Shown piece by piece: positions 17,231 through 25,578 of a stretch of DNA of 64,000 nt. The stretch is from assembly GCF_001618865.1 (NCBI RefSeq), contig NZ_CP015136.1:3445001-3509000 (forward strand), given 5' to 3'. Position numbers and translations under genes: made by a program. The number at the start of each line of letters is the position of its first letter. The stretch's first letter is position 1. The stretch comes from Luteitalea pratensis (GTDB lineage Bacteria; Acidobacteriota; Vicinamibacteria; Vicinamibacterales; Vicinamibacteraceae). Below the pieces are notes generated by a model, which searched no databases, was not told the origin of the DNA, and was given only the letters and a program-made list of their open reading frames with translations.

Positions 17231-18052
17231 TCAGAAGCGGGCCACGCCCATCACGTAGAAGCCCTTCATCTGGAAGTCGCCGAAGTCGTTCTCGGCCTGG
17301 TATCCGAGCGTGAGGCGGCGATAGCCACCGGTCACACCGAAGTTGTTGCTGAAATTCAGCGTGCTGTAGATGTCGAAGTCGTAGTACCGGCCGCCGTAAT
17401 CGCGATCCTCGTTGTCAGGCAGCCTGAAGGCCGTGAATTCGCCGGTGACGGCAAGGTTCGGCATCAGGTAGCCGCGTCCTACCAGTCCGATGGCAGGGAT
17501 GGGCGCCTTGGCTTCCGAGAACTCGTTGATGCCCACGGCACTGAGTTCGGCAGAGACGTGGGTGTACTTGGCCTCGGCGATGACCCCGAGGAAGCCGCGG
17601 TCGCGGTAGATGAAATCGTACTCGTAGCCGAAGCGCCAGGCGTCCCACTTGAACTCGCCCTGGACCGGCAGCCCGACCGAGTAGACGATGCCGTTGAAGA
17701 CGACCGATCGGGTGAGGAGGCTGTCGATGTCGTACTTGATCGGGATGTACTCGACCCGGAACTTGTGCTTGCGCGCCGGGCGCAGCACCAGGCGGAAATC
17801 GCGGAACGTCTTCTGCAGCACATCGAGGTCGTTCGAGAGGCTGATTTCACTGCCGGTAATCCCGAACTGCTCGCTCGAGAACACGATCTCCGGCGTCGGA
17901 TTCCAGAGGCCGAAGGCCACTTCCACGTTGTACTTCTCGCCCGTGGCCGGGTCGGACTGGTTGGGCGGGTACTGGGCGGCGGCCGGGGCGGACATGAGCA
18001 GCAGAAGGGCGCTCGCCGCGCCAGCACTTTCGAGAATGCGTCGAACCTTCAT
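17231..18052 (-). CDS. Secreted outer-membrane beta-barrel-like protein
   Basis: A 273-residue protein with a clear signal peptide (MKVRRILESAGAASALLLLM, cleavage after APAAAQ). The rest alternates hydrophobic and polar residues with many aromatic residues (RYYDFDIYSTLNF, FKVDAWRFGYEYDF-like strands) and ends in a C-terminal aromatic (GVARF), the usual signature of a BAM-inserted barrel. About 10-12 strands can be imagined. No named family is recognised. ATG 18052 is preferred over GTG 18058 because gggtggg precedes it. Confidence 0.7.
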   Translation of the reverse strand: MKVRRILESAGAASALLLLMSAPAAAQYPPNQSDPATGEKYNVEVAFGLWNPTPEIVFSSEQFGITGSEISLSNDLDVLQKTFRDFRLVLRPARKHKFRVEYIPIKYDIDSLLTRSVVFNGIVYSVGLPVQGEFKWDAWRFGYEYDFIYRDRGFLGVIAEAKYTHVSAELSAVGINEFSEAKAPIPAIGLVGRGYLMPNLAVTGEFTAFRLPDNEDRDYGGRYYDFDIYSTLNFSNNFGVTGGYRRLTLGYQAENDFGDFQMKGFYVMGVARF

Positions 18053-18101
18053 ACCCACCCCTATCGGACAATCCGGCGTCGGACAACAGGGGTCGAGTCC
18101 C

Positions 18102-18107
18102 TATAAT
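18102..18107 (+). promoter_or_regulatory. -10 box for leaderless ABC exporter transcript
   Basis: A perfect TATAAT lies 6 nt before the GTG start at 18114, so transcription would begin at or next to the start codon. The -35 region (around 18079-18084) is weak. Confidence 0.55.
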
Positions 18108-18113
18108 TGACGG

Positions 18114-19871
18114 GTGCTCGCCGCCCTGCGCCGGTTGCTGCCGTACCTCGGCCGATCCCGGCGCCCCATGCTCCTCGGACTGTGCTGCGCCATTGTCGCC
18201 AACCTGTTCGCCCTGTTGACTCCATGGGTGCTGAAATACGCCGTCGATGACCTGACGGCTGCCGTCACCCGCGCGAAGCTCGGCCGGTATGCGCTGGCGC
18301 TGCTCGCCATCTCGGCCGGCGGCGGCATCTTCCGGTATTTCATGCGCCGGCTCATCATCGGCGTGTCGCGTCGCGTCGAGTACGACCTGCGCAGCGACTT
18401 CTTCTCGCAGCTGCAACGCTTTCCCCGCGAATACTTCGACAAGGCGCGCACCGGAGACCTGATGTCGCGGGCGTCGGCCGACCTCGGCGCCGTGCGCATG
18501 ATGGCCGGTCCGGCCGCCATGTACGCGGTATCCACCGGGGTCCTCGCCATCGCCGCGGTCGGCATGATGTTGTGGATCGACACCCGCCTGACGCTGCTCA
18601 TCGTCACCTTCACGCCGCTGGTGTCGTTGATGGTGAAGTACTTCGGGCAGGCCATCCACACCCGTTTCGAGCGGATCCAGGCTCAATTGGCCGAGATCAG
18701 CGCCATCACCCAGGAGGCGCTCGCGGGTGTCCGCGTGGTCCGTGCCTATGGACAGGAAGCGGCCGAGCGGGCAAAGTTCTTGGCCGCCAGCGACGAGTAC
18801 GTTGCCCGCAATCGCAAGCTGATCCTGCTGCAGGCCAGCTTTTTTCCGAGCATGACGTTCGGCTTCGGCCTCGCCATCGTCGCCTTCCTGTATCTCGGCG
18901 GCCGTGAGGTCATTCGCGGTTCGCTCACGCTCGGCGAGTTCGTGGCCTTCAACGGCTACCTCGGGCAACTGGCGTGGCCACTGATTGCGTTTGGCTGGGT
19001 CACCAACATGTTCCAGCGGGGGCTCGCGTCCTGGCAGCGCATGCTGGAGGTGTTCGACACCGCTCCGTCGATTGTCGACGGCCCCACCGCGCAGCGGCTG
19101 CCGGAGCCGGTGCGGGGCCGCCTTCGCGTGCGGCACCTCACCTTCGCCTACGGCACCGGTCCGGTCGTGCTCCACGACATCGATCTGCACGTGCCGGCCG
19201 GGTCCACCCTTGCGATCGTGGGCGCTACCGGCAGCGGCAAGTCATCGCTGGTGCACCTGCTCGTCCGCATGTACGACCCGCCGCCGGGCACCGTGTTCAT
19301 CGACGGACACGACGTCCGCGACGTGCGCCTGGAGGACTTGAGGCGGGCGATCGCCTTCGTGCCGCAGGAGACGTTCCTCTTCAGCACGACGCTGGAGGAC
19401 AACATCGCCTTCGGTGCCCACGCGATGCCTGACGCCCAACGCCGTGAACGAGTGGAGGAGGCTGCCGCGATCGCGCGGCTGGACAAGGACGTCGTGCAGT
19501 TTGCCGAGGGTTACCAGACCCGCGTCGGCGAACGCGGCCTGACCCTTTCAGGCGGCCAGAAGCAGCGCACGGCGATTGCCCGGGCCCTGATGACCGCCGC
19601 CCCCGTCCTCGTCTTCGACGACGCGCTGTCCGCGGTGGACACGTACACGGAGGAAGAAATCCTGTCCCGCCTGCGCACCGTCACAGCCGATCGGACCACC
19701 ATCATCGTCGCGCACCGCATTTCCGCCGTCCGTCACGCCGACCAGATCATCGTCCTCGACGAGGGCCGGATCATCGAACGAGGCACCCACGACTCCCTGG
19801 CATTTGCGGGTGGCCCCTACAGCGAGCTCGTGCGCCAGCAGCAGCTCGAGGCGGAACTCGCCGTTTCCTGA
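18114..19871 (+). CDS. ABC exporter half-transporter, first subunit (degenerate Walker B)
   Basis: The 585-residue product has six membrane segments (about 1-310) fused to a nucleotide-binding domain: Walker A GATGSGKSS, signature LSGGQKQR and Walker B VLVFDDALSAVD. The catalytic glutamate after Walker B is aspartate, as in the degenerate subunit of heterodimeric exporters (BmrC/TM287 type). The next gene overlaps by one base (TGATG) and supplies the partner. Substrates of such pumps are lipids, drugs or peptides; here the neighbour hldD hints at envelope lipid traffic, which is inference only. Confidence 0.88.
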   Translation: MLAALRRLLPYLGRSRRPMLLGLCCAIVANLFALLTPWVLKYAVDDLTAAVTRAKLGRYALALLAISAGGGIFRYFMRRLIIGVSRRVEYDLRSDFFSQLQRFPREYFDKARTGDLMSRASADLGAVRMMAGPAAMYAVSTGVLAIAAVGMMLWIDTRLTLLIVTFTPLVSLMVKYFGQAIHTRFERIQAQLAEISAITQEALAGVRVVRAYGQEAAERAKFLAASDEYVARNRKLILLQASFFPSMTFGFGLAIVAFLYLGGREVIRGSLTLGEFVAFNGYLGQLAWPLIAFGWVTNMFQRGLASWQRMLEVFDTAPSIVDGPTAQRLPEPVRGRLRVRHLTFAYGTGPVVLHDIDLHVPAGSTLAIVGATGSGKSSLVHLLVRMYDPPPGTVFIDGHDVRDVRLEDLRRAIAFVPQETFLFSTTLEDNIAFGAHAMPDAQRRERVEEAAAIARLDKDVVQFAEGYQTRVGERGLTLSGGQKQRTAIARALMTAAPVLVFDDALSAVDTYTEEEILSRLRTVTADRTTIIVAHRISAVRHADQIIVLDEGRIIERGTHDSLAFAGGPYSELVRQQQLEAELAVS

Positions 19872-21775
19872 TGTCCGCACACGACGACGAGATCCTGGGC
19901 AAGGCGTACGACAGCCGGCTGATGCGTCGGCTGATGGGGTACCTGCGCCCATACAAGGTCCGTGCGGCGTTCGCGCTGGTGGCAATCGTCGCGGGAGTGG
20001 CGTTCTCGCTTGCGCAGCCGGTGCTGGTGAAGCGGGCCATCGACCAGTACATCGCGTCGGGCGATCTCGCCGGTGTCGGCACCGTGGCGCTGCTCTATCT
20101 CGGCACGCTCGTCGGCGCGTTCGTCGCCGAGTTCGTGCAGACCACGACGCTGCAGATGCTCGGGCAGCGAATCATGTACGACATGCGGCGGCAGGTCTTC
20201 GACCACCTCCAGCGGCTGGACCTGGCCTACTACGACCGTAACCCGGTCGGGCGACTGATGACGCGCGTGACGAGCGATGTCGACGCCATCAACGACCTGT
20301 TCACGTCCGGTGTCGTCTCGGTGTTCGGCGACGTCCTGTCGCTGCTCGGCATCATCGTCGTGCTGGTGTCGCTCGACTGGCGCCTGGCCCTGCTGACCTT
20401 CTGCGTCCTGCCCCTGATCCTGATGGTCACGCAGTGGTTCCGCCGCAACGTCCGCGAGTCGTACCGGGAGGTGCGCACGTGGGTGGCGCGCCTCAACGCG
20501 TTCCTGCAGGAAAACCTCACGGGCATGTCGACGGTGCAACTGTTCCGGCGTGAGGAGCGGGCGTTTGCCGACTTCGACCACGTGAACAGCGAACACCGCG
20601 ACGCGAACCTGCGATCGATCTACTACTACGCCGTCTTCTATCCGGCGATCGAATTGATCGGCGCGCTCTCGACGGCCCTGATCGTCTGGTTCGGCGGCGG
20701 CTGGGTGCTGACCGGGACGCTCACCATCGGCACACTGGTGGCCTTCATCCAGTATGCGCAGCGATTCTTCCGCCCCATCTCGGACATGTCCGAGAAGTTC
20801 AACCTGCTGCAGGCCGCGATGGCGTCCTCGGAGCGGCTGTTCGGGCTGCTGGATACGCCGGTGATAATAACCGACCCCTCGCTGGCGCTCGGGGCTGAAC
20901 CGGCCTTGGGCCCTGGGCCTTCGGCCTTCGAAAAACCGCGCGGCGCCGATTCGACGGCCGATGGCCGACGGCCGATGGCCGACAACGCGAAGCGATCGCG
21001 AGGCGCGGGGCGATTGGTCGTGGAGGACGTGTCGTTTGCCTACACGCCTGGCGTGGAGGTCCTGAAGCACGTGTCGTTCACCGTCGAACCCGGCCAGCGC
21101 ATCGGCATCGTCGGTGCGACGGGCTCGGGCAAGAGCACGCTGATCAACTTGCTGCTGCGCTTCTATGACGTCGGCAGCGGGCGCATCCTGCTCGATGGTC
21201 GCGACATTCGCGAGTTGCCGCTGGCCCAACTGCGTTCGCATTTCGCCCTGGTGCTGCAGGACGTGTACCTCTTCTCGGGCACGATTGCGGGCAACATCCG
21301 GCTGGGCCGCCCGGACATCGACGACTCGCGCGTCCATGAGGCCGCCGAGGCCGTGCACGCCGCCGCGTTCATCCGCGACCTCCCGCATGGCTACGACACG
21401 CCGGTCGCCGAGCGCGGCGCGACGCTGTCGGTCGGGCAGAAGCAGCTGTTGTCGTTTGCGCGGGCGCTCGCCTTCGACCCGCAGATCCTCGTCCTGGACG
21501 AAGCGACGTCGAGCGTGGACACCGAGACCGAGATGTTGATCCGCGATGCGCTCCATGTGCTGATGGAGGGGCGGACCACGATCGCGATCGCGCACCGGTT
21601 GTCGACGATCCAGGACATGGACCAGATCCTCGTACTGCACCGCGGCGAACTGCGCGAGGCTGGCACCCACCAGGAACTGCTCGCCCTGCGCGGAATCTAC
21701 CATCGGCTCTACCAACTGCAGTACCAGTCGCACGCACCCGCGGCGACGTTGCAGCATTCCCACGGAGATGCCTGA
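19871..21775 (+). CDS. ABC exporter half-transporter, second subunit
   Basis: The 634-residue partner has six membrane segments and a nucleotide-binding domain with Walker A GATGSGKST and a canonical Walker B ILVLDEATSSVD, but a non-canonical signature LSVGQKQ. Together with the first subunit this gives one active and one degenerate ATP site: the weak signature here pairs with the aspartate Walker B of the partner. A linker of about 40 residues between the two domains (about 335-380) is encoded by low-complexity repeats (ggccgatggccgac runs at 20950-20985). It overlaps hldD by 8 bases. Confidence 0.88.
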   Translation: MSAHDDEILGKAYDSRLMRRLMGYLRPYKVRAAFALVAIVAGVAFSLAQPVLVKRAIDQYIASGDLAGVGTVALLYLGTLVGAFVAEFVQTTTLQMLGQRIMYDMRRQVFDHLQRLDLAYYDRNPVGRLMTRVTSDVDAINDLFTSGVVSVFGDVLSLLGIIVVLVSLDWRLALLTFCVLPLILMVTQWFRRNVRESYREVRTWVARLNAFLQENLTGMSTVQLFRREERAFADFDHVNSEHRDANLRSIYYYAVFYPAIELIGALSTALIVWFGGGWVLTGTLTIGTLVAFIQYAQRFFRPISDMSEKFNLLQAAMASSERLFGLLDTPVIITDPSLALGAEPALGPGPSAFEKPRGADSTADGRRPMADNAKRSRGAGRLVVEDVSFAYTPGVEVLKHVSFTVEPGQRIGIVGATGSGKSTLINLLLRFYDVGSGRILLDGRDIRELPLAQLRSHFALVLQDVYLFSGTIAGNIRLGRPDIDDSRVHEAAEAVHAAAFIRDLPHGYDTPVAERGATLSVGQKQLLSFARALAFDPQILVLDEATSSVDTETEMLIRDALHVLMEGRTTIAIAHRLSTIQDMDQILVLHRGELREAGTHQELLALRGIYHRLYQLQYQSHAPAATLQHSHGDA

Positions 21776-22766
21776 GTTGATCGACCTCGAACGCGCACGG
21801 GTGCTCGTGACCGGCGGCGCCGGCTTCATCGGATCGGCACTGGTCTGGGGCCTCAACAGCCGCGGCGCCTCGCGCGTGGTCATCGCCGACCGGCTTGGCA
21901 CCAGCACCAAGTGGCGCAACCTGCGGGCGCTGCGGTTCGAGGACTATGTCGAGGCCGACGTTCTGCGGGAACGTCTCGACACCGGACGCCTCGGCGACTT
22001 CGATCTGGTGCTGCACATGGGCGCGTGTTCGGCGACGACCGAGCAGGACGCCTCGTACCTGGCGCGGAACAATTACGAGTTCAGCAAGGACCTGTGCCAG
22101 TGGGCGCTGTCGCACGGCGCCGCTTTCCTGTACGCGTCCTCGGCCGCCACCTACGGCGACGGAAGCGCGAGCATGGACGACGATGCCGCCGGCATCGAGC
22201 GGCTGCGGCCGCTCAACATGTACGGGTATTCGAAGCTGCTGTTCGATCGCTGGGCGCGCGATCAAGCACTGCTCTCACGCGTGGCGGGACTGCGCTTCTT
22301 CAACGTGTTCGGCCCGAACGAGGACCACAAGGGCGACATGCGGTCGGTGGTGCACAAGGCCTGCGCCCAGGTCAGGGAGGAAGGGCGCGTCCAGCTCTTT
22401 CGCAGTCACCATCCGGAGTACCGGGACGGCGAGCAGCGGCGCGACTTCGTCTACGTGAAGGACGTCGTGGACATGACGCTGCACGTTGCCGCGCGCGGTG
22501 CGACTGGACTCTTCAACATCGGGTCAGGGCACGCGCAGACATGGCTGGACCTGGTGCGGCCGATCTTCGGGGCGTTGCAGGTACCGGAGCAGATCGACTT
22601 CGTGGACATGCCCGCGGCCCTGCGCGGCACGTATCAGTACCACACGCAGGCCGACATCTCGCGCCTGCGCGCGACGGGATACGCCGCGCCGCCGACGCCG
22701 CTATCGGCGGCCGTCGCGGAGTACGTCGCGGACTACCTGGTGCCAGGCCGACAACTGGGCGATTGA
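21768..22766 (+). CDS. hldD: ADP-L-glycero-D-manno-heptose 6-epimerase
   Basis: HldD converts ADP-D-glycero- to ADP-L-glycero-beta-D-manno-heptose for the LPS inner core. The 332-residue product is an extended SDR with the NAD(P)-binding GGAGFIGSALV motif (about 16-26), family motif MGACSATTE, and YGYSKLLFD carrying the catalytic tyrosine and lysine. FFNVFGPNEDHKG is diagnostic of the HldD branch. The length matches the family (about 310-330). It follows the ABC exporter with an 8-base overlap and presumably shares its mRNA. Confidence 0.93.
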   Translation: MPELIDLERARVLVTGGAGFIGSALVWGLNSRGASRVVIADRLGTSTKWRNLRALRFEDYVEADVLRERLDTGRLGDFDLVLHMGACSATTEQDASYLARNNYEFSKDLCQWALSHGAAFLYASSAATYGDGSASMDDDAAGIERLRPLNMYGYSKLLFDRWARDQALLSRVAGLRFFNVFGPNEDHKGDMRSVVHKACAQVREEGRVQLFRSHHPEYRDGEQRRDFVYVKDVVDMTLHVAARGATGLFNIGSGHAQTWLDLVRPIFGALQVPEQIDFVDMPAALRGTYQYHTQADISRLRATGYAAPPTPLSAAVAEYVADYLVPGRQLGD

Positions 22767-23025
22767 CGCCGAACGCCGAACGCCGAACGCAGACGCGTCG
22801 CCGCCGGACTCCAACGATATTCGCGCCTACGGCCTACGGCCTGCAGCCTACCTGGACCGGATATCGTGAGTACCAGTGGCGCAGGCGCCATGGATCACTT
22901 GTCCGGCGGTCGCCACGTCACTGAGCGTCGGACAAAGTCCGACGCCTGCATAGCCGGTTGAAGGGCGAGCGTCGCCCGAGCCGCGAATCCCGAATCGCGA
23001 GTCCCAAGTCCCGACGGCGGAGCCG
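22767..23025. other. Non-coding repeat-rich stretch between convergent genes
   Basis: It contains a run of gccgaac units (22768-22795), a run of gcctacg units (about 22826-22850) and a family D palindrome, gcgtcggacaaagtccgacg at 22924-22944, which may act as a terminator for one or both flanking genes. No gene is seen. Confidence 0.7.
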
Positions 23026-23769
23026 TTAGCGCTTCTGCGCGAGGGCGAGGAGAGAACTGCCGATCGGCATGTCGAGGCGGCGCAGCAGCGCGGCTTCGCA
23101 TTTCAGCAAGCCCGTCAACGTGTCGTTCACCACCGCCGACGGGACGGTGAAGTCGTCGTGGGCATCCTCGATCGCCTTGAGGCCGCGAAGGCGCTGCCAC
23201 CAGCGCGCGCCGAGCATGATCGGGAACAGGGATGCATTGGTGAACGTCAGCCGCGCGACGTGGAAACCCGTGGCCTCGAGCATCGCGTGCAGTTCGCCGC
23301 GTTCGTACCGATGCGCTTCCTCGGCCAGGACGGCATGGTCGCCGCGCAGCGACTCCAGCGCCGCGACGTTCATCACCAGGTGACCACCTGGTGCCAGGAT
23401 CCGGTGGAACTCGGCGAGCACCTGTGCTGCGATGTATGGCGGGAAGCATTGGAGGACGTCGAAGCAGGTGACCACGTCGAAGCTGTCGTCGCGAAACGGC
23501 ACATGCAGGACGCTGGCTTGCGTGAGCCGATGCGTCCCGTGATCCTTGGCAAACTTCAGTCCGGTCCACGTGAGGTCGAAACCGTACGCGCTGCCGTACT
23601 GCGCGAGCATCGGCAGGTTCACGCCGGTGCCGCAGCCGCAGTCGAGCAGGCGCCGCGGTGGGTGGGCAGCGACGGCGGACGCCACGAGCGGCGCGACGAA
23701 GGCGCGAAAGCCCTTGAACCAGAAGTGTTCTTGTTCGGCGCGGCGGGTGGCTTCGAGCAGGAGATCCAT
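23026..23769 (-). CDS. SAM-dependent methyltransferase, class I
   Basis: The 247-residue cytosolic protein has the Rossmann SAM-binding motif LLDCGCGTGVNLPML (about 43-57), motif II VVTCFDVLQCF and motif III RILAPGGHLVMN (about 130-141), as in Methyltransf_11/25 families. The substrate is unknown. Its ATG at 23769 overlaps the stop of the upstream 3D-domain gene (TGATG), so it belongs to the rny-thiL transcription unit. Confidence 0.85.
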   Translation of the reverse strand: MDLLLEATRRAEQEHFWFKGFRAFVAPLVASAVAAHPPRRLLDCGCGTGVNLPMLAQYGSAYGFDLTWTGLKFAKDHGTHRLTQASVLHVPFRDDSFDVVTCFDVLQCFPPYIAAQVLAEFHRILAPGGHLVMNVAALESLRGDHAVLAEEAHRYERGELHAMLEATGFHVARLTFTNASLFPIMLGARWWQRLRGLKAIEDAHDDFTVPSAVVNDTLTGLLKCEAALLRRLDMPIGSSLLALAQKR

Positions 23770-24404
23770 CAGGGCTCTGGCGTGGGCGGCGGGATCCCGG
23801 GCGCGGGTGCCGATTGCGGTGGTGGAGTCGTGGCCGGAGGCCGGGCCGGTGCGTCGGCTGTCATCTCGGCCTCCCGGCGACGGAACTCGGTGCCGACGCG
23901 CTCGGGGGTGCTGGTTCGCGGGTTCCAGCCGAGGCGCATGACCTGCAGCCGGGTCGTCCGCCGCCCGAACGCCAGTGCCTCGTTGCAACTCCACATGTAG
24001 ACGTCGATCTGCCGGCCCTTCACCCGCGGCCCGGTGTCGAGGATCGTGTAAATGCCGTTGTAGCGCGAGCCCAGGCCTTCGGCGCGGATGACCGAGCCGA
24101 CAGGCAGCAGATCGGGATCAGCCGCGGCGATGCCGGTCTGGATGCCGGCCCCGGAGGCCGTCGTCGTGCCCTTGCAGTAGGCCGTCGCGCGGAACCGGAC
24201 GGTGAGGCCCGGCGCCGGTGCCGCGACGTCCTCGGGATCGGGCGGGCCGGGCTGCATCACCGGGGTCTCCGACCGTGCAACGCGGCGGAAAGCGCGCGGC
24301 ATGTACTCGGAGTCGAAGATGGGACTCTCGTACAGCAGCACGAACCCGAGGGCCGCGCCTACGGCCACGACGATACGCCGGCGGAGGGATCGGGTCAGCA
24401 GCAT
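23769..24404 (-). CDS. Secreted 3D-domain protein
   Basis: The 211-residue product has an N-terminal membrane anchor (about 9-27), a short linker and a 3D domain (about 68-155) with RATAYCKGTTTASG, the aspartates in AADPDLLPVG and LDTG, and VKGRQIDVYMWS. The 3D fold is the double-psi barrel catalytic core of MltA/RpfB-like enzymes that act on peptidoglycan. The C-terminus is proline-rich and low-complexity. ATG 24404 overlaps the thiL stop by one base. A cell-wall lytic role is inferred. Confidence 0.8.
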   Translation of the reverse strand: MLLTRSLRRRIVVAVGAALGFVLLYESPIFDSEYMPRAFRRVARSETPVMQPGPPDPEDVAAPAPGLTVRFRATAYCKGTTTASGAGIQTGIAAADPDLLPVGSVIRAEGLGSRYNGIYTILDTGPRVKGRQIDVYMWSCNEALAFGRRTTRLQVMRLGWNPRTSTPERVGTEFRRREAEMTADAPARPPATTPPPQSAPAPGIPPPTPEP

Positions 24405-25576
24405 CACGCACCGGCCTCGGGGATACGACCTCCGGCGACGCTGTCGACCGACGAAAAATGCTCGAACCCTCCCGGCAGCGGCGACTCACGTCCGTCGGCT
24501 TGCACGATCAGGCAATCGGCTTCCCTGGTGCACATTCCAATCCGCGTCACCGGCGGCAGGCCCTTGCGGCCGCTCGCGTGCAGGAAGCGTCGGCGCGCCC
24601 GCCGCGGCACCGCGAACAACAACTCATAGTCCTCGCCCCCCGACCATGCGAGCGCATCGCGGTCCTCGTTCGTGCGCAGGGCCAACTCGGTTACCGCAGG
24701 GTCCACCGGCACGGCAGCGGCGTCGACGCGCACGCCGACGCCGCTGGCCCCGGCAAGCTGGCGCAAGGCGTCGGCCAGGCCGTCGCTGGTGTCGATGCAG
24801 GCCGACGCCGCCTTGTTCCGGCCAACCTGAAGACCGAGAGACACGCGTGCCTCCGGTCGTCGATAGCGGGTGAGGGCCGCCTCGATTGCCGATGGCAGGG
24901 CCCGTTCTCCGAACCGGCCGTCTCCGGGTTCAGCAGCGTCCGTCTCAGCGCCTTGTGGCGATGGCCGGCTCGGAGAGCCGGCCCTACCAATCGCGGATTG
25001 CAACCAGGCAAGGCCGGCGGCAGCCGCGCCGACGGTGCCGCTCACGTAGAGTTCGTCGCCCGGACGCGCGCCACTGCGACGAAGCAGGTGGCGCGGCTTC
25101 GCAGCGCCACTGACCGTGACGTCGACAAACAGCATCGGCGCCCGAGAGATGTTGCCCCCCACCAGTTGCACGCGCGCGGCCCGCGCCGCCGTTACGAGCC
25201 CGGTCACGAGGTCGGCCACCCATCGCGCTTCGAGATCGGCCGGCAGGCCGAGCGAGAGCAGGGCGACGCGCGGTTGGGCGCCCATCGCGGCCACATCGCT
25301 CAGGTTGACGTGCAGCGCGCGATGGCCCACGTCGGCGGCGCCACAGAATGCGCGCGTGAAGTGCACGCCATCGACCTGCACGTCTGTCGTCAAGACGTCC
25401 ACGTGGTTGCGCCGCGGCACGACCACCGCCGCATCGTCGCCGATGCCGAGCAGCACGTCGGCCGACGACGCGCTGCCGACAGCGCTGGCGATCCAGCGGA
25501 TCAGCGCGTGCTCGCCAACCTGCGCGCACGTGGCCGAGACGTCGTGGTCCCACCCCGGAAGGCCTGCCGCCATCAT
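24404..25576 (-). CDS. thiL: Thiamine-monophosphate kinase
   Basis: ThiL phosphorylates thiamine monophosphate to the pyrophosphate cofactor. The AIRS/PurM-type signatures are clear: GIGDDAAVV (about 43-51), TTDVQVDGVHF, GGNISRAP, and DTSDGLADALRQLA in the C-terminal half. At 390 residues it is longer than usual (about 320-350). Part of the excess is an in-frame stretch of about 30 residues (AGSPSRPSPQGAETDAAEPG and on) encoded by repeats at 24895-24988, between the two domains. The start is 3 bp after the rny stop. Confidence 0.9.
   Translation of the reverse strand: MMAAGLPGWDHDVSATCAQVGEHALIRWIASAVGSASSADVLLGIGDDAAVVVPRRNHVDVLTTDVQVDGVHFTRAFCGAADVGHRALHVNLSDVAAMGAQPRVALLSLGLPADLEARWVADLVTGLVTAARAARVQLVGGNISRAPMLFVDVTVSGAAKPRHLLRRSGARPGDELYVSGTVGAAAAGLAWLQSAIGRAGSPSRPSPQGAETDAAEPGDGRFGERALPSAIEAALTRYRRPEARVSLGLQVGRNKAASACIDTSDGLADALRQLAGASGVGVRVDAAAVPVDPAVTELALRTNEDRDALAWSGGEDYELLFAVPRRARRRFLHASGRKGLPPVTRIGMCTREADCLIVQADGRESPLPGGFEHFSSVDSVAGGRIPEAGA
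24895..24988. repeat. Family A repeats inside thiL
   Basis: The palindrome ggccggctcggagagccggc (24963-24982) with the usual ccctacc tail, plus a diverged copy near 24900-24922, lies in the thiL reading frame. Each arm pairs fully. Confidence 0.85.
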
Positions 25577-25578
25577 CG

